A stretch of 64,000 bases of DNA from Pseudomonas wuhanensis (GTDB lineage Bacteria; Pseudomonadota; Gammaproteobacteria; Pseudomonadales; Pseudomonadaceae): the NCBI RefSeq assembly GCF_030687395.1, contig NZ_CP117430.1, forward strand, positions 3,968,001 through 4,032,000, written 5' to 3'. Below the pieces are notes generated by a model that saw nothing but the letters and a program-made list of their open reading frames with translations, was not told the DNA's origin and did no database searches. This document shows, piece by piece, positions 36,747 through 45,205 of this stretch. Each line of letters opens with the position of its first letter. Position 1 is the first letter of the stretch. A program made the position numbers and the translations under genes.

Positions 36747-36845
36747 CGCCATCGCGAGCAAGCCCGCTCCCACAGGTATCTGCTTTGACCAAAGGATTTG
36801 TGAACGACAGCGACCACTGTGGGAGCGGGCTTGCCCGCGATGGCG
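36747..36845. repeat. REP pair (inverted)
   Basis: Arms 36747-36774 and 36818-36845 are inverted copies of the GAGCAAGCCCGCTCCCACA-type REP, differing by one base, separated by 43 bases. They lie between the convergent EPS operon end and the methyltransferase gene and may serve as a bidirectional transcript end. Confidence 0.9.
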
Positions 36846-36879
36846 TCAGTCAGTGCAACTCATTTCTCAGATCCGAAAC

Positions 36880-37686
36880 TCAGCGCTTCACCGCCACCAA
36901 CGTGTAACACAACGGCAACTGCGCCTGTTGTTGCTGATACTTGTCGTAGAGTTCTTCGCGGTTGGAATGCGGGTATTCCTTGAAGTGACTGATCTGTAAT
37001 CCCGCCTCGACAGCACCGGTGAAGATGGCGCCCAGGGTGTGGACGAACCAGTAGGACGCCGAGGCCTGCTGTTGGACTTTGCCTTCGTAGACGATTGGCT
37101 GGTTCTGGACGAAAGGTTCGCTGCGAAAATACGAGCTGTCCGGGCGATAGGGATCGGTTGACTCGGGGTCGAACATTTCCAGGAACGGGTGGGTTTCGTA
37201 CACCACGAGAGCACCGCCGGGTTTGAGGGTTTGCGCGGCATGGCGCAAGAATTCGGCGATGTCCGGCATCCAGTTCAATACGCCGATGGTAATCAGCGCT
37301 ACATCGAAGCACTGGTGAAGATCAGTCGGCAGGCGATGGATGTCAGCCTCGATGAATTCGGGCTCATGGGGCGAACGGGATGCCAGCTCCCGGGCCTGAT
37401 CGAGAAAGGCCTCAGACTGGTCAATGCCCATAACACGGCGGGCCCCCAAGGCAAACAGCGAAAGACTTTCGCGTCCGTTGTTGCAGCCCAGTTGCACCAC
37501 ATCCTTGCCGTCGACGCCGACCTGTTGAAGCAACCCGGTGAGAGTGTCATCCAGGCAGGAAAAATCGCCATGGCTCACGGCACCCAAACAGGCCTGCCAC
37601 TCAGGGGTATCTTTGTGGTGTGGGGCGGAGTCATTCCACGCATCGCGATTGCTGGCGATGGCTTTTTCTTTTGTCGGCATTTCCAT
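36880..37686 (-). CDS. Class I SAM-dependent methyltransferase
   Basis: A 268-residue enzyme starting MEMPTKEKAIASNRDAWNDS, with GGAG six bases before the ATG. Motif I is VVQLGCNNGRESLSLFALG (SAM binding), the acidic post-motif I is GIDQSEAFLDQAREL, motif II is CFDVALITIGVLNWMPD, and motif III is LKPGGALVVYETHP. The substrate is unknown. It is a single gene, between a REP pair and a LysR gene in the same direction. Confidence 0.9.
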   Translation of the reverse strand: MEMPTKEKAIASNRDAWNDSAPHHKDTPEWQACLGAVSHGDFSCLDDTLTGLLQQVGVDGKDVVQLGCNNGRESLSLFALGARRVMGIDQSEAFLDQARELASRSPHEPEFIEADIHRLPTDLHQCFDVALITIGVLNWMPDIAEFLRHAAQTLKPGGALVVYETHPFLEMFDPESTDPYRPDSSYFRSEPFVQNQPIVYEGKVQQQASASYWFVHTLGAIFTGAVEAGLQISHFKEYPHSNREELYDKYQQQQAQLPLCYTLVAVKR

Positions 37687-37779
37687 TGCACGCTCCAGAA
37701 TTCGGGCCTTTGATTGGCCGGTAAGAGTCTGGATCAGCGTCAGGAAAACTACCATTCGAGCTTTGTTGCGATCTTGTAA

Positions 37780-38685
37780 TCACCGGTGGGGCGAACCCTC
37801 TTCGCGTTGATTCAACCGCTCACGCAAGAACTCGATCAGCGCCTGCACCGGTCGCGAACTCTGGCGATGTTGCGGGTAGACCGCCGACAAGGTCAGCGGC
37901 TCGGGGCGCAAATCGTCCAGCACCGGCACCAGTCGGCCGTCCTCCAGTGCCGAACCGACGATGAAGGTGGGCAGGTAGGTAATCCCCATGCCGGCGATGG
38001 CCGCGTCCTTGAGCAACTCACCGTTGTTGACCCGCATCCGCCCCGTGACATTGACGCTCAGCGGCTGGCCCCGCCCGCCGAAACGCCATTGCACCTGACG
38101 ACCGTGGCCGTACGGCAGGCAATCGTGGGTGTGCAAATCTTCGGGTTTGAGCGGCGTGCCCCGCTCGGCCAGATACGCCGGGCTGGCGCAGTACACCCGT
38201 TCGATGGAGGCGAGGCGTCGGGCGATCAGTGTCGAGTCTTCCAGCACGCCGATGCGCAACGCCAAATCGTAACCCTCACCGAGCAAATCCACCGGCCGAT
38301 CGCTCAGGTCGACTTCCACGGTGACGTCGCGATAACGCTGCAAAAATACCGGCAGCAAACAGCCCAAATGCGCCACGGCAAACGACAGCGGCGCACTCAG
38401 GCGAATGGTGCCGCGAGGTTCGGTGGTCTGGCCGGCAATGCCCTGCTCCATTTGCTCGACTTCGCTGAGCAGGCGCAGGGCTGACTCGTAATAACTCTGC
38501 CCCAGCGGCGTGACGTCCAGCCGCCGGGTCGAACGATTGAGCAGGCGCACGCCGAGGCGCTCTTCGAGCTGCATCAGGCGGCGGCTGACGAATTGCTTGG
38601 ACAGCCCCAGCTGATCGGCTGCAGCGGTGAAGCTGCCGGAATCCATCACCTGGCAAAACATACGCATGTCTTCGAACGGGTTCAT
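37780..38685 (-). CDS. LysR-family transcriptional regulator
   Basis: A 301-residue regulator starting MNPFEDMRMFCQVMDSGSFT; a longer upstream frame to 38742 is not supported. The N-terminal winged HTH has AAADQLGLSKQFVSRRLMQLEERLGVRLLNR; the C-terminal effector domain starts IRLSAPLSFAVAHLG. It is transcribed divergently from the esterase at 38848, the classical arrangement in which the LysR protein controls its neighbour. The ligand is unknown. Confidence 0.93.
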   Translation of the reverse strand: MNPFEDMRMFCQVMDSGSFTAAADQLGLSKQFVSRRLMQLEERLGVRLLNRSTRRLDVTPLGQSYYESALRLLSEVEQMEQGIAGQTTEPRGTIRLSAPLSFAVAHLGCLLPVFLQRYRDVTVEVDLSDRPVDLLGEGYDLALRIGVLEDSTLIARRLASIERVYCASPAYLAERGTPLKPEDLHTHDCLPYGHGRQVQWRFGGRGQPLSVNVTGRMRVNNGELLKDAAIAGMGITYLPTFIVGSALEDGRLVPVLDDLRPEPLTLSAVYPQHRQSSRPVQALIEFLRERLNQREEGSPHR

Positions 38686-38847
38686 TGTCACTCTCTGGTT
38701 GACAGTTATTCGCTTTATAGCCGCTTTTTCACTTTCCGGCACCTCATTAATCTGTGCTCACGGTGTTGCTGAGGCCTGAACCCCAGCGCCACAGCAGCCC
38801 GATCCCAAGGCATACAAAAACTCAAACGAGTGAAAAAGGAATTGCAC

Positions 38848-39864
38848 ATGAACATCAAGAAAACCCTCGCCGCGTCCCTCCTCGCCCTGTCCATCGGCAA
38901 CGCATTCGCCGCCGGCAGCCCCGGTGTCGAACACAACACCCAGGCCTTCCTCGAAGCCCTCGCCGCCGGCGGTGGCAAGCCGCTTGAGCAACTGAGCCCG
39001 AAAGACGCCCGCGCGGTGCTGACTGGCGCCCAGGCTTCGGTGAAGGTTGATCTGTCGGGTGTTGAAATCAGCGACAAGGCGATCAAGGTCGACGGCCAGA
39101 CGATCAACCTGAAAGTGGTGCGTCCGGCCAAGGTCAAGGGTGAATTGCCCGTGTTCATGTTCTTCCACGGTGGCGGCTGGGTATTGGGCGACTTCCCGAC
39201 CCACCAGCGCCTGATCCGTGACCTGGTGGTGGGGTCCGGCGCCGTCGCGGTATACGTCGACTACACGCCGTCGCCGGAAGCGCACTACCCGACCGCCATC
39301 AACCAGGCCTACACCGCGACCAAATGGGTGGCCGAGCACGGCAAAGAGATCGGTGTTGATGGCAAGCGACTGGCGGTGGCCGGCAACAGCGTCGGCGGCA
39401 ACATGGCGGCGGTCGTGGCGCTGATGGCCAAAGAGCAGAAAACCCCTGCCCTGCGCTTTCAGCTGTTGATGTGGCCGGTGACCAACGCCGGATTCGATAA
39501 CGGCTCGTACCAGCAATTCGCCGAGGGGCACTTCCTCACCAAAGGGATGATGCAGTGGTTCTGGGACAACTACACCACCCACCCGGCCGAGCGTGCGCAG
39601 ATCCATGCCTCGCCGCTCAATGCCAGCGCCGAACAGCTCAAGGGCCTGCCTGCCGCACTGGTGCAGACCGCCGAATTCGACGTGCTGCGTGACGAAGGCG
39701 AAGGCTACGCCCGCCACCTCGATGCGGCCGGTGTGCCGGTGACCTCGGTGCGCTACAACGGGATGATTCATGACTTTGGCCTGCTCAATCCGCTGAATCA
39801 GATTCCGGAAGTCAAAGCGGCGGTACGTCAGGCCGCGGCCGAGCTCAAGACCCATCTGAACTGA
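38848..39864 (+). CDS. Secreted alpha/beta hydrolase (HSL-type esterase)
   Basis: A 338-residue enzyme with signal MNIKKTLAASLLALSIGNAFA-AG; AAGGA seven bases upstream decides this ATG over the GTG at 38830. The oxyanion-hole motif FFHGGGWVLGD, nucleophile GNSVGGNMAA, Asp in AEFDVLRDEG and His in MIHDFGLLNP form the HSL/arylacetamide-esterase catalytic set. It is presumably periplasmic. Divergent LysR regulation is likely, with a terminator downstream. Confidence 0.92.
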   Translation: MNIKKTLAASLLALSIGNAFAAGSPGVEHNTQAFLEALAAGGGKPLEQLSPKDARAVLTGAQASVKVDLSGVEISDKAIKVDGQTINLKVVRPAKVKGELPVFMFFHGGGWVLGDFPTHQRLIRDLVVGSGAVAVYVDYTPSPEAHYPTAINQAYTATKWVAEHGKEIGVDGKRLAVAGNSVGGNMAAVVALMAKEQKTPALRFQLLMWPVTNAGFDNGSYQQFAEGHFLTKGMMQWFWDNYTTHPAERAQIHASPLNASAEQLKGLPAALVQTAEFDVLRDEGEGYARHLDAAGVPVTSVRYNGMIHDFGLLNPLNQIPEVKAAVRQAAAELKTHLN

Positions 39865-39873
39865 GTCCAGCCT

Positions 39874-39906
39874 CTCGCCACACCCCAGGGTGTGGCGAGT
39901 TTTTTT
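39874..39906 (+). terminator. Rho-independent terminator after the esterase gene
   Basis: A 12-bp GC-rich stem (39874-39885 with 39888-39899) is followed directly by a T7 run. It lies about 10 bases after the esterase stop. Confidence 0.9.
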
Positions 39907-39927
39907 GTGCCCGTTGGAGTGCAATCC

Positions 39928-41355
39928 ATGAACCTTTTCTCTGCCCACCTGTTGCCTTGGAGCGCCCTGCTGCTGGTGCTCGACGCCCTGCTCTGGCACC
40001 TCGTCCCGTTCAAGCATCGCGCGCCAAAGGTCGGTGTGCGGCTGGTGCTGTTTCTGGCGTTCAGTGCGCTGGTCATCAACGCCGGCGTCAGCCCATTGCA
40101 GGCGCCGTTGTTTGCCGATGACCCGGTGGCGCAACTCGGTGCGACGGCGCTGGGGATTCTCTGGTGGCTGTATGCCGCACGGGTACTCACGGAAGTGTTC
40201 GGTCTGGTGCTGATGCGCCGCATAGGTCACAGCGGCCGTTTGTTGCAGGACGTGATCGGTGCGCTGGTGTTTCTGGCCTCCGTCGTCGCGGCCGCCGGTT
40301 ATGTGCTGGATCTGCCGGTCAAAGGTCTGCTCGCGACGTCCGGCGTGTTCGCCATCGTGGTCGGTCTGGCGCTGCAGAGTACGTTGGCCGACGTGTTCTC
40401 CGGCATCGTGCTCAACACCACCAAGCCCTATCAGGTGGACGACTTTGTGGTGATCGATGGCGTCGAGGGTAAAGTGCTGGATATCAACTGGCGCGCCACG
40501 CACCTGTTGAGCAGCGCCGGCACGATGGCCGTGGTGCCGAACTCGGTGGCGGCCAAGGCCAAGATCGTCAACCTCAGCCGCCCGAACAACCTGCACGGGG
40601 TGTCGATCAGCATCAAGGTGGCGAACCACATCCGCCCACGCCGGGTACTCGACGCCCTCGACCGCACGCTGCAAGGCAGCAGCAACCTGTTGCTGAACCC
40701 GGCACCCAAAGCGGTGTTGAAAGAGGCTGGCGAAGAGATGTCCGAATACGTGGCCAGCGGTTTCATCGCCGAGCTGGGCAAGAAAAGCGAGGTGCGCAAT
40801 CAGCTGTTCGACCTCGCCCATCGCCATCTGGAAGCGGCCGGCATTTCGCGACACCCCGACGGCGTGATCGAACCCACGACCCGCGCCCGCGCGCTGCTCG
40901 ATGAAGTGAAGATTTTCCGCTCGCTGAGCCATGAGGAACGTGATCGCCTCGCCGAATCGATGGTCGCGCAACAATACGTCGCAGGCCAGGTGGTGCTGGA
41001 TCTGGATGAAGTGCCGGACAGCCTGTTCGTGATCGCCACCGGCGTCGTCAGCGCCAGCGTGCCGGACGGCAATGGTTTCACCGAGGCCGGTCGCATGGGG
41101 CCGAGTGAAGTCATGGGCGAACAGAGCATCCTGGCCGATACGCCGTCGCAGGCGACGTTCACCGCGCTGACGTCTTCGATCATCTACCGTCTCGACAAGC
41201 ACCTGACCCGCCAGTGCATGGAACAGCGCAGCGAAGTGGGCCGGGCCTTGAACAAGTTGCAGGCGGTGCGGCAGCAGAACAGTCGGCTGGCCTTGATGGC
41301 CAAACCGGCGCCGATCAGCAAAGGTGGTTTTTTGGGATGGCTGCAGAAGCGCTGA
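39928..41355 (+). CDS. MscS-type mechanosensitive channel with C-terminal cyclic-nucleotide-binding domain
   Basis: A 475-residue protein starting MNLFSAHLLPWSALLLVLDA; TTGGAG stands nine bases upstream. It has four to five TM helices. The pore helix region GYVLDLPVKGLLATSGVFAIVVGLALQSTLADVFSGIVLN is followed by the MscS beta domain PYQVDDFVVIDGVEGKVLDINWRATHLL. From about residue 335 a cNMP-binding-like domain appears (IFRSLSHEERDRLAESMVAQQYVAGQVVLDLDEVPDSLFVIATGVVSASV ... MGPSEVMGEQSIL). This matches the MscS-CNBD subgroup in which cyclic nucleotide replaces or modulates tension gating. It is inner-membrane located. Confidence 0.9.
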   Translation: MNLFSAHLLPWSALLLVLDALLWHLVPFKHRAPKVGVRLVLFLAFSALVINAGVSPLQAPLFADDPVAQLGATALGILWWLYAARVLTEVFGLVLMRRIGHSGRLLQDVIGALVFLASVVAAAGYVLDLPVKGLLATSGVFAIVVGLALQSTLADVFSGIVLNTTKPYQVDDFVVIDGVEGKVLDINWRATHLLSSAGTMAVVPNSVAAKAKIVNLSRPNNLHGVSISIKVANHIRPRRVLDALDRTLQGSSNLLLNPAPKAVLKEAGEEMSEYVASGFIAELGKKSEVRNQLFDLAHRHLEAAGISRHPDGVIEPTTRARALLDEVKIFRSLSHEERDRLAESMVAQQYVAGQVVLDLDEVPDSLFVIATGVVSASVPDGNGFTEAGRMGPSEVMGEQSILADTPSQATFTALTSSIIYRLDKHLTRQCMEQRSEVGRALNKLQAVRQQNSRLALMAKPAPISKGGFLGWLQKR

Positions 41356-41378
41356 TGCAGCGGACATTCGATCGGCAC

Positions 41379-41410
41379 AAAAAATGCCCGCACATCGGCG
41401 GGCATTTTTT
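41379..41410. terminator. Bidirectional terminator between convergent genes
   Basis: A 13-bp stem (41379-41391 with 41398-41410), loop ACATCG, has A6 on one side and T6 on the other. It can end both the MscS transcript and the isochorismatase transcript. Confidence 0.9.
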
Positions 41411-41420
41411 CGTCAGCACC

Positions 41421-42047
41421 TTACTTGGCAGTGAACTTGGTGTAGCTGTTGATCAGGTTGCGGTAGTTCGGCAGACGCTGGGACAGCAGGTTGGCCAGGC
41501 CTTCCATGTCGTTGCGCCAGTCGCCTTGCAGCTCGCAGGCCACGGAGAACCAGTTCAGCAGGTGTGCACCCGCCGCCGACATCCGTGCCCACGCTGCTTG
41601 TTGCACGGTGGTGTTGAAGGTACCGGAAGCATCGGTCACTACAAACACCTCAAAGCCTTCGGCAATGGCCGACAGGGTCGGGAACGCCACGCAGACGTCA
41701 GTCACCACGCCGGCGATGATCAGTTGCTTGCGGCCGGTAGCCTTGATTGCCTTGACGAAATCCTCGTTGTCCCAGGCATTGATCTGGCCTGGACGGGCAA
41801 TGAACGGCGCATCCGGGAACTGTTCTTTGAGCTCCGGCACAATCGGGCCGTTCGGGCCGCTGTCGAAACTGGTGGTGAGGATGGTCGGCAGGTTGAAGAA
41901 CTTGGCGATGTCGCCCAGGGCCAGCACGTTGTTCTTGAATTCGTTGGGCGAAAAATCCTGCACCAGCGAGATCAGGCCAGTCTGGTGATCGACCAGCAGC
42001 ACAACGGCGTCATCTTTGTTCAGACGTTTGTAAGGTACGTTGCTCAT
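41421..42047 (-). CDS. Isochorismatase-family hydrolase (YcaC-like)
   Basis: A 208-residue cysteine hydrolase starting MSNVPYKRLNKDDAVVLLVD, with a GAGGAG SD. The catalytic triad positions are visible as Asp in LLVDHQTG, Lys in the ATGRKQLIIAG area and Cys in GVVTDVCVAF, with the non-prolyl cis bond at VVTDV. Its substrate is unknown; YcaC relatives form octameric complexes. It lies downstream of an amidohydrolase-ABM-DoxX set in the same direction and may belong to that operon. Confidence 0.9.
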   Translation of the reverse strand: MSNVPYKRLNKDDAVVLLVDHQTGLISLVQDFSPNEFKNNVLALGDIAKFFNLPTILTTSFDSGPNGPIVPELKEQFPDAPFIARPGQINAWDNEDFVKAIKATGRKQLIIAGVVTDVCVAFPTLSAIAEGFEVFVVTDASGTFNTTVQQAAWARMSAAGAHLLNWFSVACELQGDWRNDMEGLANLLSQRLPNYRNLINSYTKFTAK

Positions 42048-42116
42048 GTGAAACTCCTCGGAGGGTGGACGTTGCTCAGGACGCCGACACATAAGGTCGG
42101 CGCTTTTTTAAAATCA

Positions 42117-43955
42117 CTAGAAAGCAAAACACGAACAGCCAAATGCGCCCCAGAACCCCTGGAAATCGCTGACGGGCGCGTTCGACAAACGCGCCCGTTC
42201 ATGGCTGTGGGAATGCACCGCGCACGGGCCGCTGCACTGGTGCACCTGCGCCTGCATCGGCGAATTCGGCCGCCAGTGTCCCGGAACCTTCGCCACCGGC
42301 GACCAGTCCGGCAGCACCGGCACGCTGGCAGGCCCGAGTTTTTCGAAGTCGCCGGCGGCGTACACCACCTTGCCGCCGACCACGGTCAGCACCGATTCGA
42401 TCCACTTGATCGCCTCTTCCTCGACGCTGAAGAAGTCCGCGCTCAGTGCTACGAGGTCCGCCAGTTGCCCGACCTTGATCCGGCCTTTCTTGCCTTGTTC
42501 CGACGAGAACCAGGCGCTGCCATGGGTGAACAGTTCCAGCGCGGTCTGCCGTGGCAAGCCTTCCTCGTACAGCGCCAGACCACCGACGGTGCGACCGCTG
42601 ACCATCCAGTACAGCGAGGTCCATGGATTGTAGCTGGACACTCGCGTGGCATCGGTGCCGGCGCCCACCGGCACACCCTCGGCGAGCATGCGCTTGATCG
42701 GCGGCGTGGCTTCGGCGGCCTGCTTGCCGTAGCGGTCGACAAAATATTCACCCTGGAACGCCATGCGATCCTGAATCGCAATACCACCGCCCAGCGCCCT
42801 CACTCGCTCGATGTTCTGCGGAGTAATGGTTTCAGCGTGGTCGAAGAACCATGGCAGGCCGTTGAACGGAATATCGCGATTGACCTTCTCGAACACGTCG
42901 AGCATGCGGCTGATGGATTCGTTGTAAGTGGCGTGCAAACGGAACGGCCAGCGCTGCTCCACCAAGTGGCGGACCACCGGCTCCAGCTCCTGCTCCATGG
43001 TTTGCGGCAGGTCTGGACGCGGTTCGAGGAAGTCTTCGAAATCCGCCGCCGAGAACACCAACATCTCGCCAGCACCGTTGTGCCGCAGGAAGTCGTCGCC
43101 CTGATGCAACTTGACGCTGCCGGTCCAGTTCTGGAAATCGGTCAGCTCTTCTTTTGGCTTCTGGGTGAACAGGTTGTAGGCGATGCGCACGGTCAGTTGA
43201 TCATCTTTCGCCAACTGCTCGATCACCTGGTAATCGTCCGGGTAATTTTGGAAACCACCGCCGGCATCAATGGCGCTGGTCAGGCCGAGACGGTTGAGTT
43301 CGCGCATGAACTGGCGGGTCGAGTTGACCTGATACTCCAGCGGCAGCTTCGGCCCCTTGGCGAGTGTCGAGTAGAGAATCATCGCGTTCGGCCTGGCGAC
43401 CAACATGCCGGTCGGGTTGCCGTTGGCATCACGCACGATTTCGCCACCCGGCGGGTTCGGCGTATCGCGGGTGTAGCCGACCACTTTCAGTGCGGCACGA
43501 TTGAGCAGGGCACGGTCGTAGAGGTGCAGGACGAATACCGGGGTGTCGGGCGCAGCCTTGTTCAGTTCTTCAAGGGTCGGCATGCGCTTCTCGGCAAACT
43601 GGAATTCGTTCCAGCCACCGACCACCCGCACCCATTGCGGCGTCGGCGTGCGATCGGCTTGCTCCTTGAGCATGCGCAGCGCATCGGCCAGGGACGGCAC
43701 GCCTTCCCAGCGCAGTTCGAGGTTGTAATTGAGACCGCCACGGATCAAGTGCAGGTGGGAGTCGTTGAGACCGGGGATGACGCAGCGGCCCTTGAGGTCG
43801 ATGACCTGGGTGCCCGAGCCGCGCAGGGCCATGGCCTCTGCATCGTTACCGACCGCGACAAAGCGGCCGTCGCTGATCGCCACGGCGCTGGCGAGGGGCT
43901 TTTCGCGGTCTACGGTATGAAATTGGCCATTGAACAGAATCAGATCGGCGTTCAT
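42117..43955 (-). CDS. Amidohydrolase-family (YtcJ-like) metal-dependent hydrolase
   Basis: A 612-residue enzyme starting MNADLILFNGQFHTVDREKP, composed of a split beta-sandwich and TIM barrel. Metal ligands are seen in PGLNDSHLHL (HxH), FRLHATYNESI (His), FDHAETITPQNIERV and GTDATR (Asp). KGRIKVGQLADLVALSADFFSV marks the return to the beta-sandwich. The last ~50 residues form an unusual Cys/His-rich tail (HQCSGPCAVHSHSHERA, then GCSCFAF). Family members hydrolyse amides or cyclic amides; the substrate is unknown. Confidence 0.9.
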   Translation of the reverse strand: MNADLILFNGQFHTVDREKPLASAVAISDGRFVAVGNDAEAMALRGSGTQVIDLKGRCVIPGLNDSHLHLIRGGLNYNLELRWEGVPSLADALRMLKEQADRTPTPQWVRVVGGWNEFQFAEKRMPTLEELNKAAPDTPVFVLHLYDRALLNRAALKVVGYTRDTPNPPGGEIVRDANGNPTGMLVARPNAMILYSTLAKGPKLPLEYQVNSTRQFMRELNRLGLTSAIDAGGGFQNYPDDYQVIEQLAKDDQLTVRIAYNLFTQKPKEELTDFQNWTGSVKLHQGDDFLRHNGAGEMLVFSAADFEDFLEPRPDLPQTMEQELEPVVRHLVEQRWPFRLHATYNESISRMLDVFEKVNRDIPFNGLPWFFDHAETITPQNIERVRALGGGIAIQDRMAFQGEYFVDRYGKQAAEATPPIKRMLAEGVPVGAGTDATRVSSYNPWTSLYWMVSGRTVGGLALYEEGLPRQTALELFTHGSAWFSSEQGKKGRIKVGQLADLVALSADFFSVEEEAIKWIESVLTVVGGKVVYAAGDFEKLGPASVPVLPDWSPVAKVPGHWRPNSPMQAQVHQCSGPCAVHSHSHERARLSNAPVSDFQGFWGAFGCSCFAF

Positions 43956-43964
43956 CGCGTGTCC

Positions 43965-44570
43965 TTAAGGCAGATTGGAGTGAGGCTGGCCCGCTTCCAG
44001 CCAAGGCGCGAACAAACGCGTCGCGGCGGGCATGCACACGTACACCACCGACAGCACGATGGTCAGGGTGATCAGGAACGTGGCGACCACGTAGTTGGAG
44101 AGCAAGGCGTTGAGCTGCAGCAACGGCCCCCAGAGCAGCGGCACCAGCAAGGTGTGCGGCAGGATCACCAACAACGTCACCACAGCCTGCTTCCAGCGCG
44201 GCGGTGGCGAAGCGGCATCGGCCAGTGGCGTGAACCAGAATTCATTGACCGGGTTGACCTCGGTCTGGTCGCCATCGGCCAGCATCGGCGCGGCTTCGTC
44301 GATCAACGCTTGGCGTTGCGGCGAGTCGAGCCAAAGCTGCATGGCCTCGGTGGAACAGAAACGCAACACACAGGTGTAAGTATCCAGGCCCGCACGCTTG
44401 CCGCGCACCACATCCACCCCCAGGTGCCCTTCCCGCTGTCCCGCTATGCTGACGATGTTGCGCAGCCAGGCTTCATAGGCCGCTTCGAAACCGGCCTTGA
44501 CCCGGTGCTTGACGATCAGCGTCACGATCTCATCGGACCCCGGCGCTTTTTGAGTTTGGGCTTCAGGCAT
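43965..44570 (-). CDS. Antibiotic biosynthesis monooxygenase (ABM) domain protein with C-terminal membrane helices
   Basis: A 201-residue protein starting MPEAQTQKAPGSDEIVTLIV. Residues 15-110 are a ferredoxin-like ABM fold (EIVTLIVKHRVKAGFEAAYEAWL ... LDTYTCVLRF). Two TM helices follow (VVTLLVILPHTLLVPLLWGPLL and VVATFLITLTIVLSVVYVCM). The ATG at 44570 overlaps the DoxX stop by eight bases; a start at 44597 is less likely. ABM proteins oxidise aromatic or polyketide-like substrates or degrade haem. The membrane fusion with adjacent DoxX suggests an envelope redox role. Confidence 0.85.
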   Translation of the reverse strand: MPEAQTQKAPGSDEIVTLIVKHRVKAGFEAAYEAWLRNIVSIAGQREGHLGVDVVRGKRAGLDTYTCVLRFCSTEAMQLWLDSPQRQALIDEAAPMLADGDQTEVNPVNEFWFTPLADAASPPPRWKQAVVTLLVILPHTLLVPLLWGPLLQLNALLSNYVVATFLITLTIVLSVVYVCMPAATRLFAPWLEAGQPHSNLP

Positions 44571-44979
44571 AACGGAGCACTCCGGGCAAACGGACATTGA
44601 GCGCCAGCCGTCCCGGCCCGGCGATAAACACAGTGGTAAACAGAATCAACAGCAGCCAGCCGAACTGCCCTTCGGCCACGCTCCATTGCGGATGCACGAC
44701 CAGCAGCGCCACCAGCAGCACAAACAGAATAGGCAAGCACGCCAGCCGCGCCAGCACCCCGGCAACGATCAGCAGCGGGCACAGGACTTCGGCGAAAATC
44801 GCCAGACTCAGGGTGAGATGGGCGCCGAGGTGGAATGGGTCTTCGATGCGTTGCAACTCGGCGCTGAAGTTCAGCAGCTTGGGCAAGCCGTGCACCCACA
44901 GCAGGAACAAGCTGCCGGTGACCCGCAGAAACAGCAGCCCGACATCCCGCGCCTGTTCATCCCGTTGCGAAGCGTTCAT
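44563..44979 (-). CDS. DoxX-family membrane protein
   Basis: A 138-residue protein starting MNASQRDEQARDVGLLFLRV, with four TM helices (FLRVTGSLFLLWVHGLPKLL, LSLAIFAEVLCPLLIVAGVLA, LPILFVLLVALLVV, WLLLILFTTVFIAG). The pattern HGLPKLLNF and AEVLCPLLIVAGVLARLA is typical of DoxX. Relatives are membrane redox partners in thiosulfate/quinone or oxidative-stress systems. It is first in the DoxX-ABM-amidohydrolase string. Confidence 0.9.
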   Translation of the reverse strand: MNASQRDEQARDVGLLFLRVTGSLFLLWVHGLPKLLNFSAELQRIEDPFHLGAHLTLSLAIFAEVLCPLLIVAGVLARLACLPILFVLLVALLVVHPQWSVAEGQFGWLLLILFTTVFIAGPGRLALNVRLPGVLRYA

Positions 44980-45072
44980 GGCTCACCCTTGTTCAATCAC
45001 TGGCCTGAATAGTGCCGCCAAGGGGTGGGGAAAAATTGAATGTACGTGCTCTCTTTGCGAGTCTCATGATTT

Positions 45073-45185
45073 CGATCGTTCCCACGCTCTGCGTGGGAAT
45101 GCCTCAACGGACGCTCCGCGTTCGGCTCTGGAGGGGACGCGGAGCGTCCCGGGCTGCATTCCCACGCGGAGCGTGGGAACGATCG
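45073..45185. repeat. Large palindromic intergenic repeat
   Basis: A 113-base element bounded by CGATCGTTCCCACGCTCTGC and its inverted counterpart (GCGGAGCGTGGGAACGATCG at 45166-45185). A second nested inverted pair (GACGCTCCGCG / CGCGGAGCGTC) lies in the middle. It can form a long hairpin and resembles the dispersed non-coding repeat seen in many Pseudomonas intergenic regions. Confidence 0.8.
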
Positions 45186-45205
45186 ACAGGGATCAGCGCA
45201 TAAAA

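Noticed and set aside
38758..41367. Minus-strand open frame of 869 codons
   Set aside because: Antisense to the esterase and MscS genes and rich in the H/Q/R/G composition typical of shadow frames.
42085..42107. Hairpin CGCCGAC/GTCGGCG between amidohydrolase and isochorismatase genes as a terminator
   Set aside because: The T-run is on the plus strand while both genes are on the minus strand, so it cannot be a standard terminator for them.
41214..44600. Plus-strand open frame of 1128 codons
   Set aside because: It lies antisense to the isochorismatase, amidohydrolase and ABM genes, which have clear motifs; long antisense frames are common in high-GC Pseudomonas DNA. Its translation shows no family.
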